Assembly: GCF_000835495.1 (NCBI RefSeq)
Contig: NW_015622545.1
Coordinates: 2,682,777-2,746,776, forward strand
DNA length: 64,000 bases
Reading direction: 5' to 3'
Origin: Cladophialophora immunda
Lineage: Eukaryota; Ascomycota; Eurotiomycetes; Chaetothyriales; Herpotrichiellaceae
The notes under the pieces were generated by a model. The model saw nothing but the letters and a program-made list of their open reading frames with translations. It had not been told where the DNA came from and did not search any database. A program made the translations under genes and the position numbers. Positions 1 to 11,600 of this stretch are shown piece after piece (position 1 is the first letter of the stretch; every line of letters starts with the position of its first letter).

Positions 1-756
1 GGCTCTTAAAGAGATGAGAATTGGCAGGCTGCGGGTGGCAGGTGTGAACCTTGTATATACATTCTAGAACAAAAACTCCATACCATTAATTGACAATTTG
101 CGGTACAGAACCGATCCAGTGTGCCTCGATTTGAAAGAAGTTTGCTCTGGCCTTGCCTGCTTGCTCGGTCTCATGATTGATACAATCCATTCATAAGAAA
201 TACAAAGAGAAAGATATCGAAAGGGAAACCGCCCGCTGATTCCAACACCAGTGACTGCCGTGATGGGGCAGTCAGGATTCTTGAGGCATCGAGATAGATG
301 GATAGATGGATGGATAGGTGCGGTCAGAGTGCAAAGATCCTTCCTTCCTCTTCTTCTTCTTCTTCCTATAATATATAATATGTAGCATTAATGACCCGCG
401 GTAAGATAGTCCCCTTTCCTTCACACCTTAACCTCCATTTTCCACCACCAGGCTTTCTCTTCCCTCATATACCCTCAACCATCTGCCTCCAATACCATGC
501 TGTACCACGCCATGCCATGCCTCTTGAAACCCAGACAGATTTTGTGAGTAAATATCGTCATCATCTCATCCCAAGATACAACAACCAGGTACATACAAAA
601 GACCCATTGTAACCCCGGGGTTTCCTTTCCTTTTGCTTTCTTCTCTCCGGGCGGGCTCGCGTTTGTGGTGGCCATAGAACCAAAAAAGGGGTTTATGGTC
701 GCCCCGCACAAATCCAAAGTCCCAAAACCATAAGGCTATACTGAAGTCCGCTCATT
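1..756. other. 3' flank of the class VII chitin synthase, no gene seen
   Basis: No coding frame here looks like a protein. The stretch holds the 3' untranslated region of the minus-strand chitin synthase and some simple sequence: GATA/GATG-type tetranucleotides near 290-320 and a CTT/TTC run near 346-366, followed by an AT-rich patch. Confidence 0.6.
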
Positions 757-3700
757 TTACATATTGGCCAGTTCTCCGTCAATGGCCTTGTCCAGGAACG
801 TCCGTCTCTCTCCGGCAGGGACCTCACATTGGAGTCTCTGCTCCACCAAGGCCCGGACTTGCTTCTTGGTGACTTTGTCGAGGTCCACCTCGGCCAACAC
901 GGCACGAATCGCCTCGACGATGTCGTGATCACTTGGCCCCGCCGAAGGGACAGTGCGGAAGTCCATCACCGTGGATGCTGGCCGACTGCCCGTCATGCCC
1001 ACACCCAACAGACTGGGTTTGCTGACTGAGTGCTGCATGCCGAGCTGCTGGTACGGGCTGCGGCTCCGTGGGTTGTCCTGGTATGGCACAGGGGAAGGCG
1101 ATTTCAATCGCATTTGGCTGCCCAAGCTCATCATACTCATGTTCCGTCCATGCAAGCTGACGGGTTGATCCTTGAAATTTGTGAGGCCAGTCATGGTGCT
1201 GGCGCGGTTATTGTGCATCGCGGTGAATGGCGTCGTCGATCGAGGTGGTGCCATATATGGCCCTGATTGATGGGGGAAGCCCGCCAGGATCGTGCTGGCT
1301 GGTTTGACGGAGGAGTAGCTTGACTGCATGTCGTCCATCTCCATCATCGCAGCATCATCGGTGTAGCCATACTCAAAACCCTTCTCTGGGTAGGTGCCAG
1401 AATTTCCACGACGACCTGGCAGATTATTGGCTGCGGCGTAGTCGTCCCACCTCTGAAGAGGGATGGAACGGGGATCGAAGCCTTCATCCTGAATGGCAAC
1501 GACCTTTTTATCGCCTTTCTCTCCAATGACAATTCTCGTGTTACCCCATGAAAAGTTGTCTTGATTCCAGAACGAGTAGATTGGTAAGATGAAGCTGTAA
1601 ATCGGATAGGCGCAGATGTAAATGAGCATCCATCCCACGTGTTGCCATTGTCGTTTGATGATGAAGATCACCGCTTGTAAGCCGTAGACTGCAGCAATCA
1701 TGACAATTGAGATCAGAGGAAACTGGCCGCTATGCGACGCCACTCTGTAAATCAAGTAGCCGAGATAGGCGCACGTTGCAGGAAGGATCAGGGTACCGAA
1801 CAGATCAATGAAAACGACAAATCTCATCGAAAAGCAGCAGAAGCCACAAAGATCTTTCAAGAAGACGAGCTCGGCAAGGTTGTGAATGGTCGAGTTGATC
1901 CATCGTCTTCTCTGGGAAAGCAAGACGGACCAGGACTCTGGTGCTGCGGTGAGAGCATAAGCGTCGGGGACGAATTTGTAGGACATTGAAGGGAAGTGCT
2001 TGGTCATCAGCGTCGTCAAATATCGATCTTCACCCAAAGATAACAAGTTCTTTTTGTGGAGAGTGTCGACGTCGCAGTCCGAGTACTCCTGGATGACCTT
2101 GTCCGAAATGATCAGAGGCCGTCCCTTGTCAGCAGTTCGAAGGCGATACATGCAGAAACTGTAACGGGGGTTAGCGGTAGTGAGCAAAAAGGGAAAGGCC
2201 ACATCAACATACCATCCAGGCAAACAGGTGACGCTGCCGAACAAGGACTCGAAAGCTTTGGCAAGATGATGCGAGATATAGTACTCATAGACTTGGATCA
2301 TCGTCCACAAGCTACGTTCTTCGTTCTCTAAGCTTGTCTCGCCGCAGATGCCTGCAATCTTAGCATCGTTGGCACAAGCGGCGACCAGGCGATTGAGCGA
2401 ATCTTCTTTGACCATGGTATCTGCGTCAACCATAAGAAGATACTCATACAGTTCAGGGTCGACACCGATGACGTTGTTGATTTGATGGAAGATTTCCAAT
2501 TCGAGAGGGGACATGGCCGATCTATGGTGGACGCGGTTCAAAAACTGCATCAACAAAATTTGTGAGTCTCGTTTCCCGCGGTTCCCAGGCTTGGACTTTG
2601 TTTGCTCCGACTCTTTGCCAACCTTGACGATGACAATATAGGGGACAACGTTGCCCTCATATTCGTAAAGTCCAGAGTACACCTTGCCGTAATTGAGTTG
2701 CTCATTGCCATTGCCGACAGAGCGGAAGGGCAGGGCAGGCGGATCGATCTTTGGATCAACACCAAGGACATCCAGGACAATCTTGGGCGTGGGCCTGTCG
2801 TTGCCACCACCCACGATCATTCCGTCGCAAATGACACAAATCAGCTTTCTCTTATTGTCATACTGGAGGGCCGTAAGAGAATCGAGAGATTTTCTCAGGT
2901 GGTCTTCACCCTCAGTATAGGCTGGGACCTGGCATATGACGAACTTATCCTGTGCAGCAGGTCTGCGCTTCGACCCAAGTTGCAGTGCCGCCAGGAACTT
3001 GACTAAAATGACCGCGCACAAAACCAAGGCAAAAGCCAGAAGAAGGTAGTTGTTGACTTGACACCGTGGAGTGTCCCGGAAGTCGACCTTGCCCACGTAA
3101 AAGGCATTGTTCATACAGTTCAGGCTGTTTGCAAAAGCGGCGTCCGTTCCCCACTGGCTTGTGATATCCGAGCCTGGGTTGCTGCTGATCAAGTCCGTCA
3201 CCTCCTCAGGGAAGAACTTGTAGGTGACAAAGTTGTTCATGAGGTTCAAAGTATAGAAATAGTCGGTAAGGTCGTATATTTTCTGGTGGATGATCACCCA
3301 CTGTCTCTGGTCGTTCTCAGCTTGACTCTTGATGCTGCCCTTTGACACGACGAGATCTCCTTTGAAATATTCGTTGATTTTGGGCAGGAAGGTGTCGCTG
3401 TACCAATCCCATTTATACAACGCCGACTGTTGATCTGGCTGATAACGATGACCGGAGGTGTGGACAGCGTTCGGATATTGAATGGCACTGGTGTCATTGT
3501 GTTGCAATTGCACACTCTCGTCGACATTCAGCCCCGGACAGGCTCGACTCAACGGTGGTGGGAAATATGCGTCGAGGTTTAGTCCCGCGAGTGGAAGCAT
3601 ATTCTCCGCGTTCGTTTGGATCGCTGTGTCGCTGTGTTGTATACGGTAAAACTTCGTGATATCGTAGACTTTGCCACGAACGCTGACATAAAAGTCATTT

Positions 3701-6114
3701 GTGCCTGTGTGGAAACCGACTTCTTTTGCGTTCCAGGCCTTGTCAAAGTTGGGGCAAAGAAGCCTTCCGAACTCGACGATGTAGAAGACGATGACGGCGT
3801 TCAGGACGAAAATCAGGAAGACCAGTACCACCTTCTCTCGCCAGGCCATACGCACATCGGGACGCTTCATGCGACCAATATAGCGCAAGAAGATAGATGG
3901 TATCCACCAGGTTAGCGCCCAGACAAGAGACACCCAAGCCTGTCGACCAGCGGACGTCTTTTTGGACTCCACATTTCGAGGATCGGCAAGCTCTGGATCC
4001 ATACCACCGACATATTGCCCAAGGTCTGGATCATAGACTGCGTCCTTGTGGTCGTCGCCTTTTGGTCCAAGGCCGTAGTCACCGCCAACCGTGTGCATCG
4101 TACGTGCCATTGTTGGGGCAATTGATTTGGCCCGTTCTGCGCCAGCTTGAGCAAGCAGATTCTCCCGACTATCCTGGACGCTCATATTGTCGCCCATTGG
4201 CGGGAAGAAGCCACTGCCATTATGGGGAGCATTAGCAGAGTAGCTGGATGCAAAGGGGTTGAGTGGCTGGCCGAAGGTCGGGTCGTCGGAATAGCCACCT
4301 TCGACGGGTTTCATGTCCAGCATCGACTCAGCCTCCCACCAGGCACTTTCACGCATCCAGACTCGTTCTCGCCCAATGATGACTTCTCCATTTGTCCATC
4401 CTCTTTCGAGCAAAAAGCTTTCTATCCCGTCTTTGCCATCTTTGCAGCCGAGTCTGGAGTACCTTGTCACGAACTCTTCGACATCGAAATCAGCCGTAAA
4501 GTCGAGCCGTCGGTTGCGGTGGTTGGCCCACTCAGGAAGTCTCCATGCTCGCAACTGTCTTGATACCGCTCCTGCAGACCACGCGGAAGTCGTCGAAGTC
4601 AGCGCAGCCAAGGAACTTGGCGTGTCATCCGTGGGGTGGATAGAGAGCTGATACCACGCTCTACTACTAGCAAGCGTAGCCCCCAGATCAAAACGTCCCC
4701 TCCGGCCAAAATTTAGGCCCTCACCATCGACTGGGTAGAGTAAAGTGCGAAGAAAGCCTCCGGACTCCGCCTCGGTGCCGATCCTTTCCAGGATGCCTTC
4801 TCGTCGATCCCGGTCGTGCTCTCTTTCCCGACTGAGTGGTCCTCCTTTGATACCCAGATCAGCCTCTACCTCCGCAATGGCAGAGTTCATCTCTTTGAGA
4901 ACGGAGTGGCCAGCAGACACAACCTCAACACCATCGTCCTTCATTTCAGCGTTGATACCTTGAGTGTCGTCGAAAACATTTCGCAAAGCCACAGCCTTCC
5001 CGAGCGCCTCCCCAGGGATTTCAATGACTGTGAGGCTGACTTCGTCACCTGTCTGGGTGCTGGAGTCAGGTGTCAGGGCACCCGAGCGCAACTCGGCGGC
5101 GATAGCATCGTTGGCCTTTGCGATGACCCAATCCACCAGAGCTTCGTACATGCCGGCAATCAGTACTTCACGATCGTCTGTGGAGCACTTTTTGACGAGT
5201 ACTTCAGGCTCCAACCCAATCAGGCCGCCTATATCCTCACATATGTCTTCGAGGACATCGGAGTCAACCAGGAACCCGGTCGTCTCGCCCAACTTCAGCA
5301 ATCCAGCGAGGCACGACAGCAGCCCACGGAAAGCCGAGCCTTTAATGCCAATCGACTTCAAAGCTGAGCGGAAGTCTTCAGCCGCTGCTGCGTCATCGGC
5401 TGTTGGTAGGTATGTGGGCGGATCGTAGCATCCAGATCTATTCAACAAGGTGTATTTGGATGGATGTTGCAAACCCAGGAACTCGCGCTCAGCCGGAGTC
5501 GATGCTGATGTCAGGAGATAGTAGAAGACATCAAAAGCACGATGACCAGGTTCGGATGGGATTTTTAGCAGGCCCCTTTCCACGTCTATCCCTGAGCCAG
5601 ACAGGGCGAGCGTAAATCCGGTCACTGTCCCTGTCAAAGTGACGGTATATTTGGCAGCAAGAGAGGATTGTCTGTATGTTGTCGAGTTGAGGGGCGTGAC
5701 ACAGGAGAGGAAGGGGCGCAAAGCCGATAGAGCAGTGTATGCGATCTCTGGAGTGGGCAGGGGCATGACCTGCAGAAATGCTTGGAAGAGCGAGGGTGTC
5801 GAGGGGTGCAAGGACCCCAGAATGATACATCCATCCTCAGCTCTTCGTCTGGCATGTTCCCAAGCTCTTGCAGCAATATCCGCGTCCACAGTGCCTCCCA
5901 ACCGTCCCTGGGCATCAGGATTGATTGCACTCAACCAAGTATTGACCACAACGCTCGTGCTCGAGTCGAGTTGGTATGTTTGCCCGGAGGCATATATTGT
6001 GTGCAGGGAGTTGAGAAGAGTAGTCGTCGAGACTTGGGTAGGCTGTTGGGCCGCTGTTCGTGCAGCACCAACTTGCGAAGAGTTGTTCGAGTATGTCGAG
6101 TAGCGGTTGGCCAT
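757..6114 (-). CDS. csmB: Class VII chitin synthase with degenerate myosin-like head
   Basis: Polymerises UDP-N-acetylglucosamine into chitin at the plasma membrane. Exons are 2213-6114 and 757-2158, giving 1767 aa. An in-frame 54-nt intron (2159-2212) is removed so that the conserved CLPGCFCMYR is restored. In order: a myosin-like head at about 1-600 that lacks a P-loop (the slot reads [13 protein letters not shown]); membrane segments near 726-745 and 759-780; a cytochrome b5-like segment near 805-850; a membrane segment near 1020-1044; and the glycosyltransferase core with QVPAYTEGE at 1062, EDRYL near 1344, QRRRW near 1383 and SWGNTR near 1504. A DEK-C-like tail covers about 1707-1767. 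The start is the only sensible ATG (MANRYSTYS). Loss of the P-loop is the known mark of Aspergillus CsmB-type enzymes (called class VI or VII depending on scheme). The gene is divergent to its class V partner. Family assignment is firm; the symbol follows Aspergillus usage. Confidence 0.95.
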   Translation of the reverse strand: MANRYSTYSNNSSQVGAARTAAQQPTQVSTTTLLNSLHTIYASGQTYQLDSSTSVVVNTWLSAINPDAQGRLGGTVDADIAARAWEHARRRAEDGCIILGSLHPSTPSLFQAFLQVMPLPTPEIAYTALSALRPFLSCVTPLNSTTYRQSSLAAKYTVTLTGTVTGFTLALSGSGIDVERGLLKIPSEPGHRAFDVFYYLLTSASTPAEREFLGLQHPSKYTLLNRSGCYDPPTYLPTADDAAAAEDFRSALKSIGIKGSAFRGLLSCLAGLLKLGETTGFLVDSDVLEDICEDIGGLIGLEPEVLVKKCSTDDREVLIAGMYEALVDWVIAKANDAIAAELRSGALTPDSSTQTGDEVSLTVIEIPGEALGKAVALRNVFDDTQGINAEMKDDGVEVVSAGHSVLKEMNSAIAEVEADLGIKGGPLSREREHDRDRREGILERIGTEAESGGFLRTLLYPVDGEGLNFGRRGRFDLGATLASSRAWYQLSIHPTDDTPSSLAALTSTTSAWSAGAVSRQLRAWRLPEWANHRNRRLDFTADFDVEEFVTRYSRLGCKDGKDGIESFLLERGWTNGEVIIGRERVWMRESAWWEAESMLDMKPVEGGYSDDPTFGQPLNPFASSYSANAPHNGSGFFPPMGDNMSVQDSRENLLAQAGAERAKSIAPTMARTMHTVGGDYGLGPKGDDHKDAVYDPDLGQYVGGMDPELADPRNVESKKTSAGRQAWVSLVWALTWWIPSIFLRYIGRMKRPDVRMAWREKVVLVFLIFVLNAVIVFYIVEFGRLLCPNFDKAWNAKEVGFHTGTNDFYVSVRGKVYDITKFYRIQHSDTAIQTNAENMLPLAGLNLDAYFPPPLSRACPGLNVDESVQLQHNDTSAIQYPNAVHTSGHRYQPDQQSALYKWDWYSDTFLPKINEYFKGDLVVSKGSIKSQAENDQRQWVIIHQKIYDLTDYFYTLNLMNNFVTYKFFPEEVTDLISSNPGSDITSQWGTDAAFANSLNCMNNAFYVGKVDFRDTPRCQVNNYLLLAFALVLCAVILVKFLAALQLGSKRRPAAQDKFVICQVPAYTEGEDHLRKSLDSLTALQYDNKRKLICVICDGMIVGGGNDRPTPKIVLDVLGVDPKIDPPALPFRSVGNGNEQLNYGKVYSGLYEYEGNVVPYIVIVKVGKESEQTKSKPGNRGKRDSQILLMQFLNRVHHRSAMSPLELEIFHQINNVIGVDPELYEYLLMVDADTMVKEDSLNRLVAACANDAKIAGICGETSLENEERSLWTMIQVYEYYISHHLAKAFESLFGSVTCLPGWYVDVAFPFLLTTANPRYSFCMYRLRTADKGRPLIISDKVIQEYSDCDVDTLHKKNLLSLGEDRYLTTLMTKHFPSMSYKFVPDAYALTAAPESWSVLLSQRRRWINSTIHNLAELVFLKDLCGFCCFSMRFVVFIDLFGTLILPATCAYLGYLIYRVASHSGQFPLISIVMIAAVYGLQAVIFIIKRQWQHVGWMLIYICAYPIYSFILPIYSFWNQDNFSWGNTRIVIGEKGDKKVVAIQDEGFDPRSIPLQRWDDYAAANNLPGRRGNSGTYPEKGFEYGYTDDAAMMEMDDMQSSYSSVKPASTILAGFPHQSGPYMAPPRSTTPFTAMHNNRASTMTGLTNFKDQPVSLHGRNMSMMSLGSQMRLKSPSPVPYQDNPRSRSPYQQLGMQHSVSKPSLLGVGMTGSRPASTVMDFRTVPSAGPSDHDIVEAIRAVLAEVDLDKVTKKQVRALVEQRLQCEVPAGERRTFLDKAIDGELANM
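2159..2212 (-). other. In-frame 54-nt intron of the class VII chitin synthase
   Basis: On the minus strand this stretch begins GTATGT, ends TTACAG and carries a GCTAAC branch site. It is 18 codons long and has no stop, so an ORF finder reads straight through it. Removing it aligns the protein with its class V neighbour across CLPGCF-MYR; leaving it in adds a hydrophobic 18-residue insert inside the catalytic domain. Confidence 0.88.
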
Positions 6115-8641
6115 GTTGAGGCGAAATTGGGCCCCTGTCGACCCCTTTGCTCGACAGGGCCTCCGTCAACCGTTCGAAGTATTGATTAATATGCAGAACA
6201 ACGCCGCCCGTAGGTGGAAGCCTCCTCTTGCAGATTTATACCGTCAGTCTCAGCGTTTGAACAAGGCCGAGATCGTGGATGGTTCAACGAAGGGATGGAA
6301 CAGCAGAGCGAGTCGTGTCAAATCGTCAATGCAACATTTCAGAATGCAAAAAGTGAATGGGAGAGAACTCCAAAGTAATGGACTGGCAGATGCTGCTTGG
6401 ATCTGCTGCAAATAGATTGAACAATGTAAGCGAGAGTAATGTTGGTATGTCAACGAAGGTGCAGAGGGTGAGCGAAGGGAGCAGGAGGAGGTTGTCGCAG
6501 CAAGCGAGCAAGGCCACGATATGGGCCCCGAACATGGCGGAGTGCATCCAAACGGTTGTTTTTCCAGGTTAGGGAGTGTGTATCGAGCATTACCATTACT
6601 GCAGCCTGACAACCGAATATTGACCCCTGCCCAGCTTCTCCTCGATCCGCAGCCACGGTCACGCTGGGTCAAGAATAGCACCCAATCTGCTACGCCACCT
6701 TGGTCTGGGCACCCTTTTCCGGGCACTTGAGCCCCGGACCTGTTATGGGCGTTATACTGCTCTAGGCCTAAGCCATTCGGGTTGCTGCAGGGGAGCCCGG
6801 GAGGCTAAACAGCCCGTCAATCTTGCCCAGGCCAATCACACCAACGGTCAATGAGCTCCGGGGCAACGGACAGGGAAAGAGTCAACAAAGCCGCATGTCA
6901 AGCTCGCGTCAAGAGTCTGATGGCTTCAAGACACTTTACGTACGACGCAGTGACAAGTGCCCGACACCTCCCTCATGATCGTCGTCTCCGGTGTCATATT
7001 TGGAGATGAGACAGGGAAATGGACTCGGAGCAACGCACATGGTGAGATGTTTGGTGGAAGAGCAGAAAAAACGATTCTCGCGTCCTAGTTTCAGTTTGTT
7101 CCCACTCATTGCCCATGGTGTGGTGTCCGGGTTGCGCAGGGTATTTTTCGCCTCAAACCAGCGCAGGCCCAAGCCCCGGCGCAGTCACGTGACGGCCTCT
7201 CGGTCAGCATGTGGCACGCTTCTGCACCGTCTCGCTCACCTGCAGAATGCATGCTGCATGTCCACTCGCATTTGTCTCAGTTGGTCTTATCGGCGACCGG
7301 GCTGCATGTGTGCGCCCGTGGTCAGCCACCAGCTATTGCGATTCCGAAGATGTGGTCACTCGCTTATCACCAGAGGAAAAAAAAGGATGAGTTGTAGGGA
7401 AATCCTCGTCGTTTGTAGTGTGCCTCAACCGGGGAAATTCGTGTGGAGAGAGAGGCAGAGAAAAGGAGCACCGCCCGTAACAAAAGAACCGCTATGAAAT
7501 TTTTAATGCTGGAGCTCCCCTTTCTTGCCCTGGTGCTTCTGGCCTCGGACTGGGGCGTTTTCACATAGACGAGGTACGTAAGGACGTCGTTATGTTGCGT
7601 TACGTCGGAGATGCCAAAACGCAGGACCGAACCCAAAAGGCATGTAGTGACCGTTCTGTTGGCTGCAAACCGAGTGTGTGTATGGAGTATGCCTCCCATC
7701 TCCGTTATTATTGGATGGCGGCGTGTGCATTTACTGAGCGATGGGCATCATCCCCAACCTCCCGGTATACCTAGTAGCACAGTCCAATGCTCTTTCGAAT
7801 GGCCGCGCAACAACTCCGAGTGATGACCAGTCCGACCTCGACAGACTCCGTAGAGGAAGGCTCGAAGGTGGCCGTAAAGGTAACCAGGTAGCTCGGTAGG
7901 GTGTGCATGACAATAAGCCAGTTTGCAAGTGAGGTGACCAACTGACAAGACGGTCATCATCAATCCTATACTTGGGACTCGGTACACTATACTAGGTTTC
8001 TTATATGTCAGCATCAAAGGACGGTACGGCCAGATTCGACATCCACGGCGACATTCTCGGTGCTGGAGAAGGAAATGTGAGGGCCGGCTGCGGTGCGGCG
8101 CAGTGTGTGCTCAGTGCTCACTGGCACTGCCAAGTTGGTGAGATCTCAGACAATGAAAAAACCTAAACTGGTAGCATGCTGGGGTCTCAAAATGACCCGT
8201 TGGGTGATCCTGTTGTAATGACGATTACGAACTCCGCCCCGGTCTCTCTATCCACCAAATGCCACAGTACTGTACTTGCAGGCCGATCGAACCCCCCTGC
8301 GCGAGCCCGACTTTGTTGCTCTCGCTGTTCGATCATCTTCACTTACTTCACGTTGATTTTATGTATTTTGGTTCTTTCAACTACTCTCTTTGCTACGATT
8401 TGACGATCTCTCGCTATATTTCTCTCGCTCTGCATATTTGCTTATACCGGCACACATTGACGCTCGTTGCCTCCAACGTTTGCTGTTGCAAAATCGAAAG
8501 CCTCCTGTCCCAAGTCAACAATAGCCCGACCGCGCAACTTCGTTCCATGAATTGAGGTGTTTGACTACCGGCACGGCGTGTGAGCCGAATAGTGGCTCGT
8601 CTGTGGACAGAGTTTGACGCGTCCGATACCTCTCAGTCAGA
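6115..8641. promoter_or_regulatory. Shared divergent promoter region of the two chitin synthases
   Basis: This 2.5 kb lies between the start codons of two divergently transcribed myosin-motor chitin synthases. The small open frames in it do not look like proteins; those at about 8176-8555 would be upstream ORFs if the class V leader is long. I cannot name specific factor sites. Co-regulation of the pair is inferred from the arrangement, which is also known for csmA/csmB-type pairs in other moulds. Confidence 0.65.
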
Positions 8642-11600
8642 ATGGCTGCTCGTGGCAATGTTCCTGCTCATCTACAGGCTTCCTTGCCTACACTTCCTCC
8701 TCATTTGCAATCGGATACCCATTTGACAGCCCACCTTGCAAGCCGATTCCATGTCTCTCTTCCTACGGCAAGGTTATCATCACAGGCATTGATATGCCTC
8801 AATACGTATACCTCGTCAACCAGGGGTCCAAATGGTGAAAAGGAGGGGAGTGCCATGGGCGAGGCCGAGGATCTCGCCCGTAGGGCATGGGCACGACTGG
8901 GAAATAGAGCAGAAGATCAGGCTATTGTCTTTTTGTATGTCTGCCCAGCGGCAACGTGGCATTGAAATCCTGCTAATTGTGCGACAGTGGAGAGTCTGGT
9001 TCAGGCAAAACGACTGTCAGATCGCACTTGCTTTCCTCCTTCCTTTCGTTCTCCTCCACACCACTATCCTCCAAACTGTCCCTTGCCGCCTTCGTCTTCG
9101 ATACCTTGACCACGACCAAAACCACCACCACTCAAACAGCATCAAAAGCTGGATTGTATTATGAGCTACAATATGATGCCTCGTCATCGATTCCCACCCT
9201 CATTGGAGGCAAACTGTTAGACCATCGCTTGGAAAGGAGTCGAATTTCACATGTGCCGACCGGCGAAAGGAGCTTTCATGTGCTGTACTATCTTCTGGCC
9301 GGAACAAGTGCGGCAGAGAAGTCTCATCTTGGTCTCAACGGACACACAAACATCACGACGTCCGGCACTGGCCTGACAAGGTCTGCGTCTGTCGCACAGA
9401 AACGATGGAGATATCTTGGGCATCCAACGCAAATGAAGGTGGGCATCAATGATGCCGAAGGCTTCCAGCACTTCAAGACGGCTTTGCGAAAGCTGGAATT
9501 CCCCAGAGCTGAAATCGCCGAAATATGTCAAGTTCTTGCTGCTATTTTGCACATCGGCCAGCTCGAATTTGGCACCGGTCAGGCCACGTTAACTGCGGCC
9601 GAAGAAAGTGGTGGATACTCTCACGAAGGTGGCGAGACAGTCACGGTCGTCAAGAACACGGACACTTTGGCTCTGGTCGCGGCGTTTCTGGGACTGAGCG
9701 TCCAGGATCTGGAAGAAAGCATGAGGCACAAGACAAAAACACTCCACCGAGAACGTGTCACTGTCATGTTGGATCCTAAGGGCGCTCGAGAAAACGCCGA
9801 TGAACTTGCAACCACCTTGTACTCGCTCCTGGTTGCATATATTATTGAAAGCATCAACCAAAGGATCTGTGCTGCAGAAGACGCTGTTGCCAACACCGTC
9901 TCCATTGTCGACTTCCCGGGTTTTGCGGACCACTCTTCCACCGGATCTGTTCTAGATCAGTTGTTGAACAATGCTGCAAATGAGTCGCTCTACAATACTT
10001 GCCTCCACGGCTTCTTCGAAAAGACAGCCGAGATGCTCGAAAGCGAAGAAGTCAGTGTGCCTGCAACCAGTTATTTCGATAATTCGGACGCTGTCCGTGG
10101 TCTCCTCAAGCATGGCAACGGATTGCTTGCCATACTTGATGATCAAACACGTCGTGGTCGTACTGACACCCAATTTTTAGACAGCATTCGAAAGCGTTTC
10201 GAGAACAAGAATAAGGCGATTACGGTGAGCAGCGCCACTACCACCCTGCCAGGAAGCAATTTCGCTACGACAAATCTCGCAGCATCCTTCACCGTGCGTC
10301 ACTATGCCGGTGAGGTGGATTATCCTGTCAATCGCTTGGTCGAAGAAAACGGCGATGTGGTCTCGGGAGACTTGATGAACATGGTCAGGGCTACTAAGAG
10401 TGACTTTGTGGCTAGCCTGTTCGGTCAAGAAGCCTTGAACACCATTAGCCATCCCTCAGAGAAGACAGCTATCGTGCAGGCACAGGTCAGCTCGAAGCCG
10501 TTACGCATGCCCAGTCTTTCCCGAAAGAAGCATGACCAACTGCGCCGGATGGGCAGTCGAAGAGCAGACCGCTCGCCTGCTTTACAGGAAGATACAGAAT
10601 CGACACATGCTCTAGAGGAGGCCAGAACCAGAAAAACAAAGGCTTCAGCAACAGGCCTGACTCAGGGTGCAGCTGCACAGTTCCTGTCGTCTTTGGACAA
10701 CATCACCAAATCACTGACTGCACCAAATGTCAACAACTACTTCGTGTTTTGTTTGAAACCAAATGATAGGCGGATCGCCAATCAATTCGATAGCAAGTGT
10801 GTTCGTCAGCAGGTTCAGATGTTTGGAATACCCGAAATCAGTCAACGACTTCGGACGGCTGATTTCAGTGTCTTCCTTCCATTCGGTGAATTTCTGGGGC
10901 TGACTGACGCCGACCCTGGCGTCGTTGGAAGCGATCGCGAGAAGGCACAGGTTGTCCTGGATACCAAACAGTGGCCCGGGAATGAGGCGCGAATTGGTAA
11001 CACTGGTGTTTTCCTCAGCGAACGCTGCTGGGCGAGCATTGCCCTCACTGGATCTCAGAGCACCGCCTACTTTGGCGGCGAAGTTCCCGCAATTTCCAGG
11101 CCTGATACTCCGAGCCTCAACCCCTTTAATGATTCCAAGGCTCGATTAGTTGCCTCACACGAAGGAACTCCCGGCTCCTTCTATGGCGATGAAACAAAAG
11201 GAGGCTACTTCGGCAGTCGAGAACTTGACGCCAAATCTGATGCTGGCGCCTCAGCCTTCAACTCTGGGGATATGTTCCGCAACCTCGAAACCAAAGAAGA
11301 ACTGGCCGAAAAAGGCAACAGAAAGAAGATGGAAGAAGTCGATGTTGTACCCGTTTCGTCTTCACGCAAGAGGTGGCTGGCGATTGTGTACTTCCTTACT
11401 TGGTACCTCCCAGATTTTGCTATCAAGTGGGGTGGTGGGATGAAACGCAAAGATGTGAGAATCGCATGGAGGGAGAAGTTCGCGATCAACATCCTCATCT
11501 GGATCAGCTGCCTCTTCGTGGCGTTCTTCATCGTCGTTTTCCCCCAGCTCATCTGTCCGAAGCAAAACGTGTACTCCGCGGCAGAACTGTCATCGCACGA

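Noticed and set aside
8276..8310. tRNA B-box-like GATCGAACC
   Set aside because: No acceptor, D-arm or anticodon stem can be drawn around it; a chance match.
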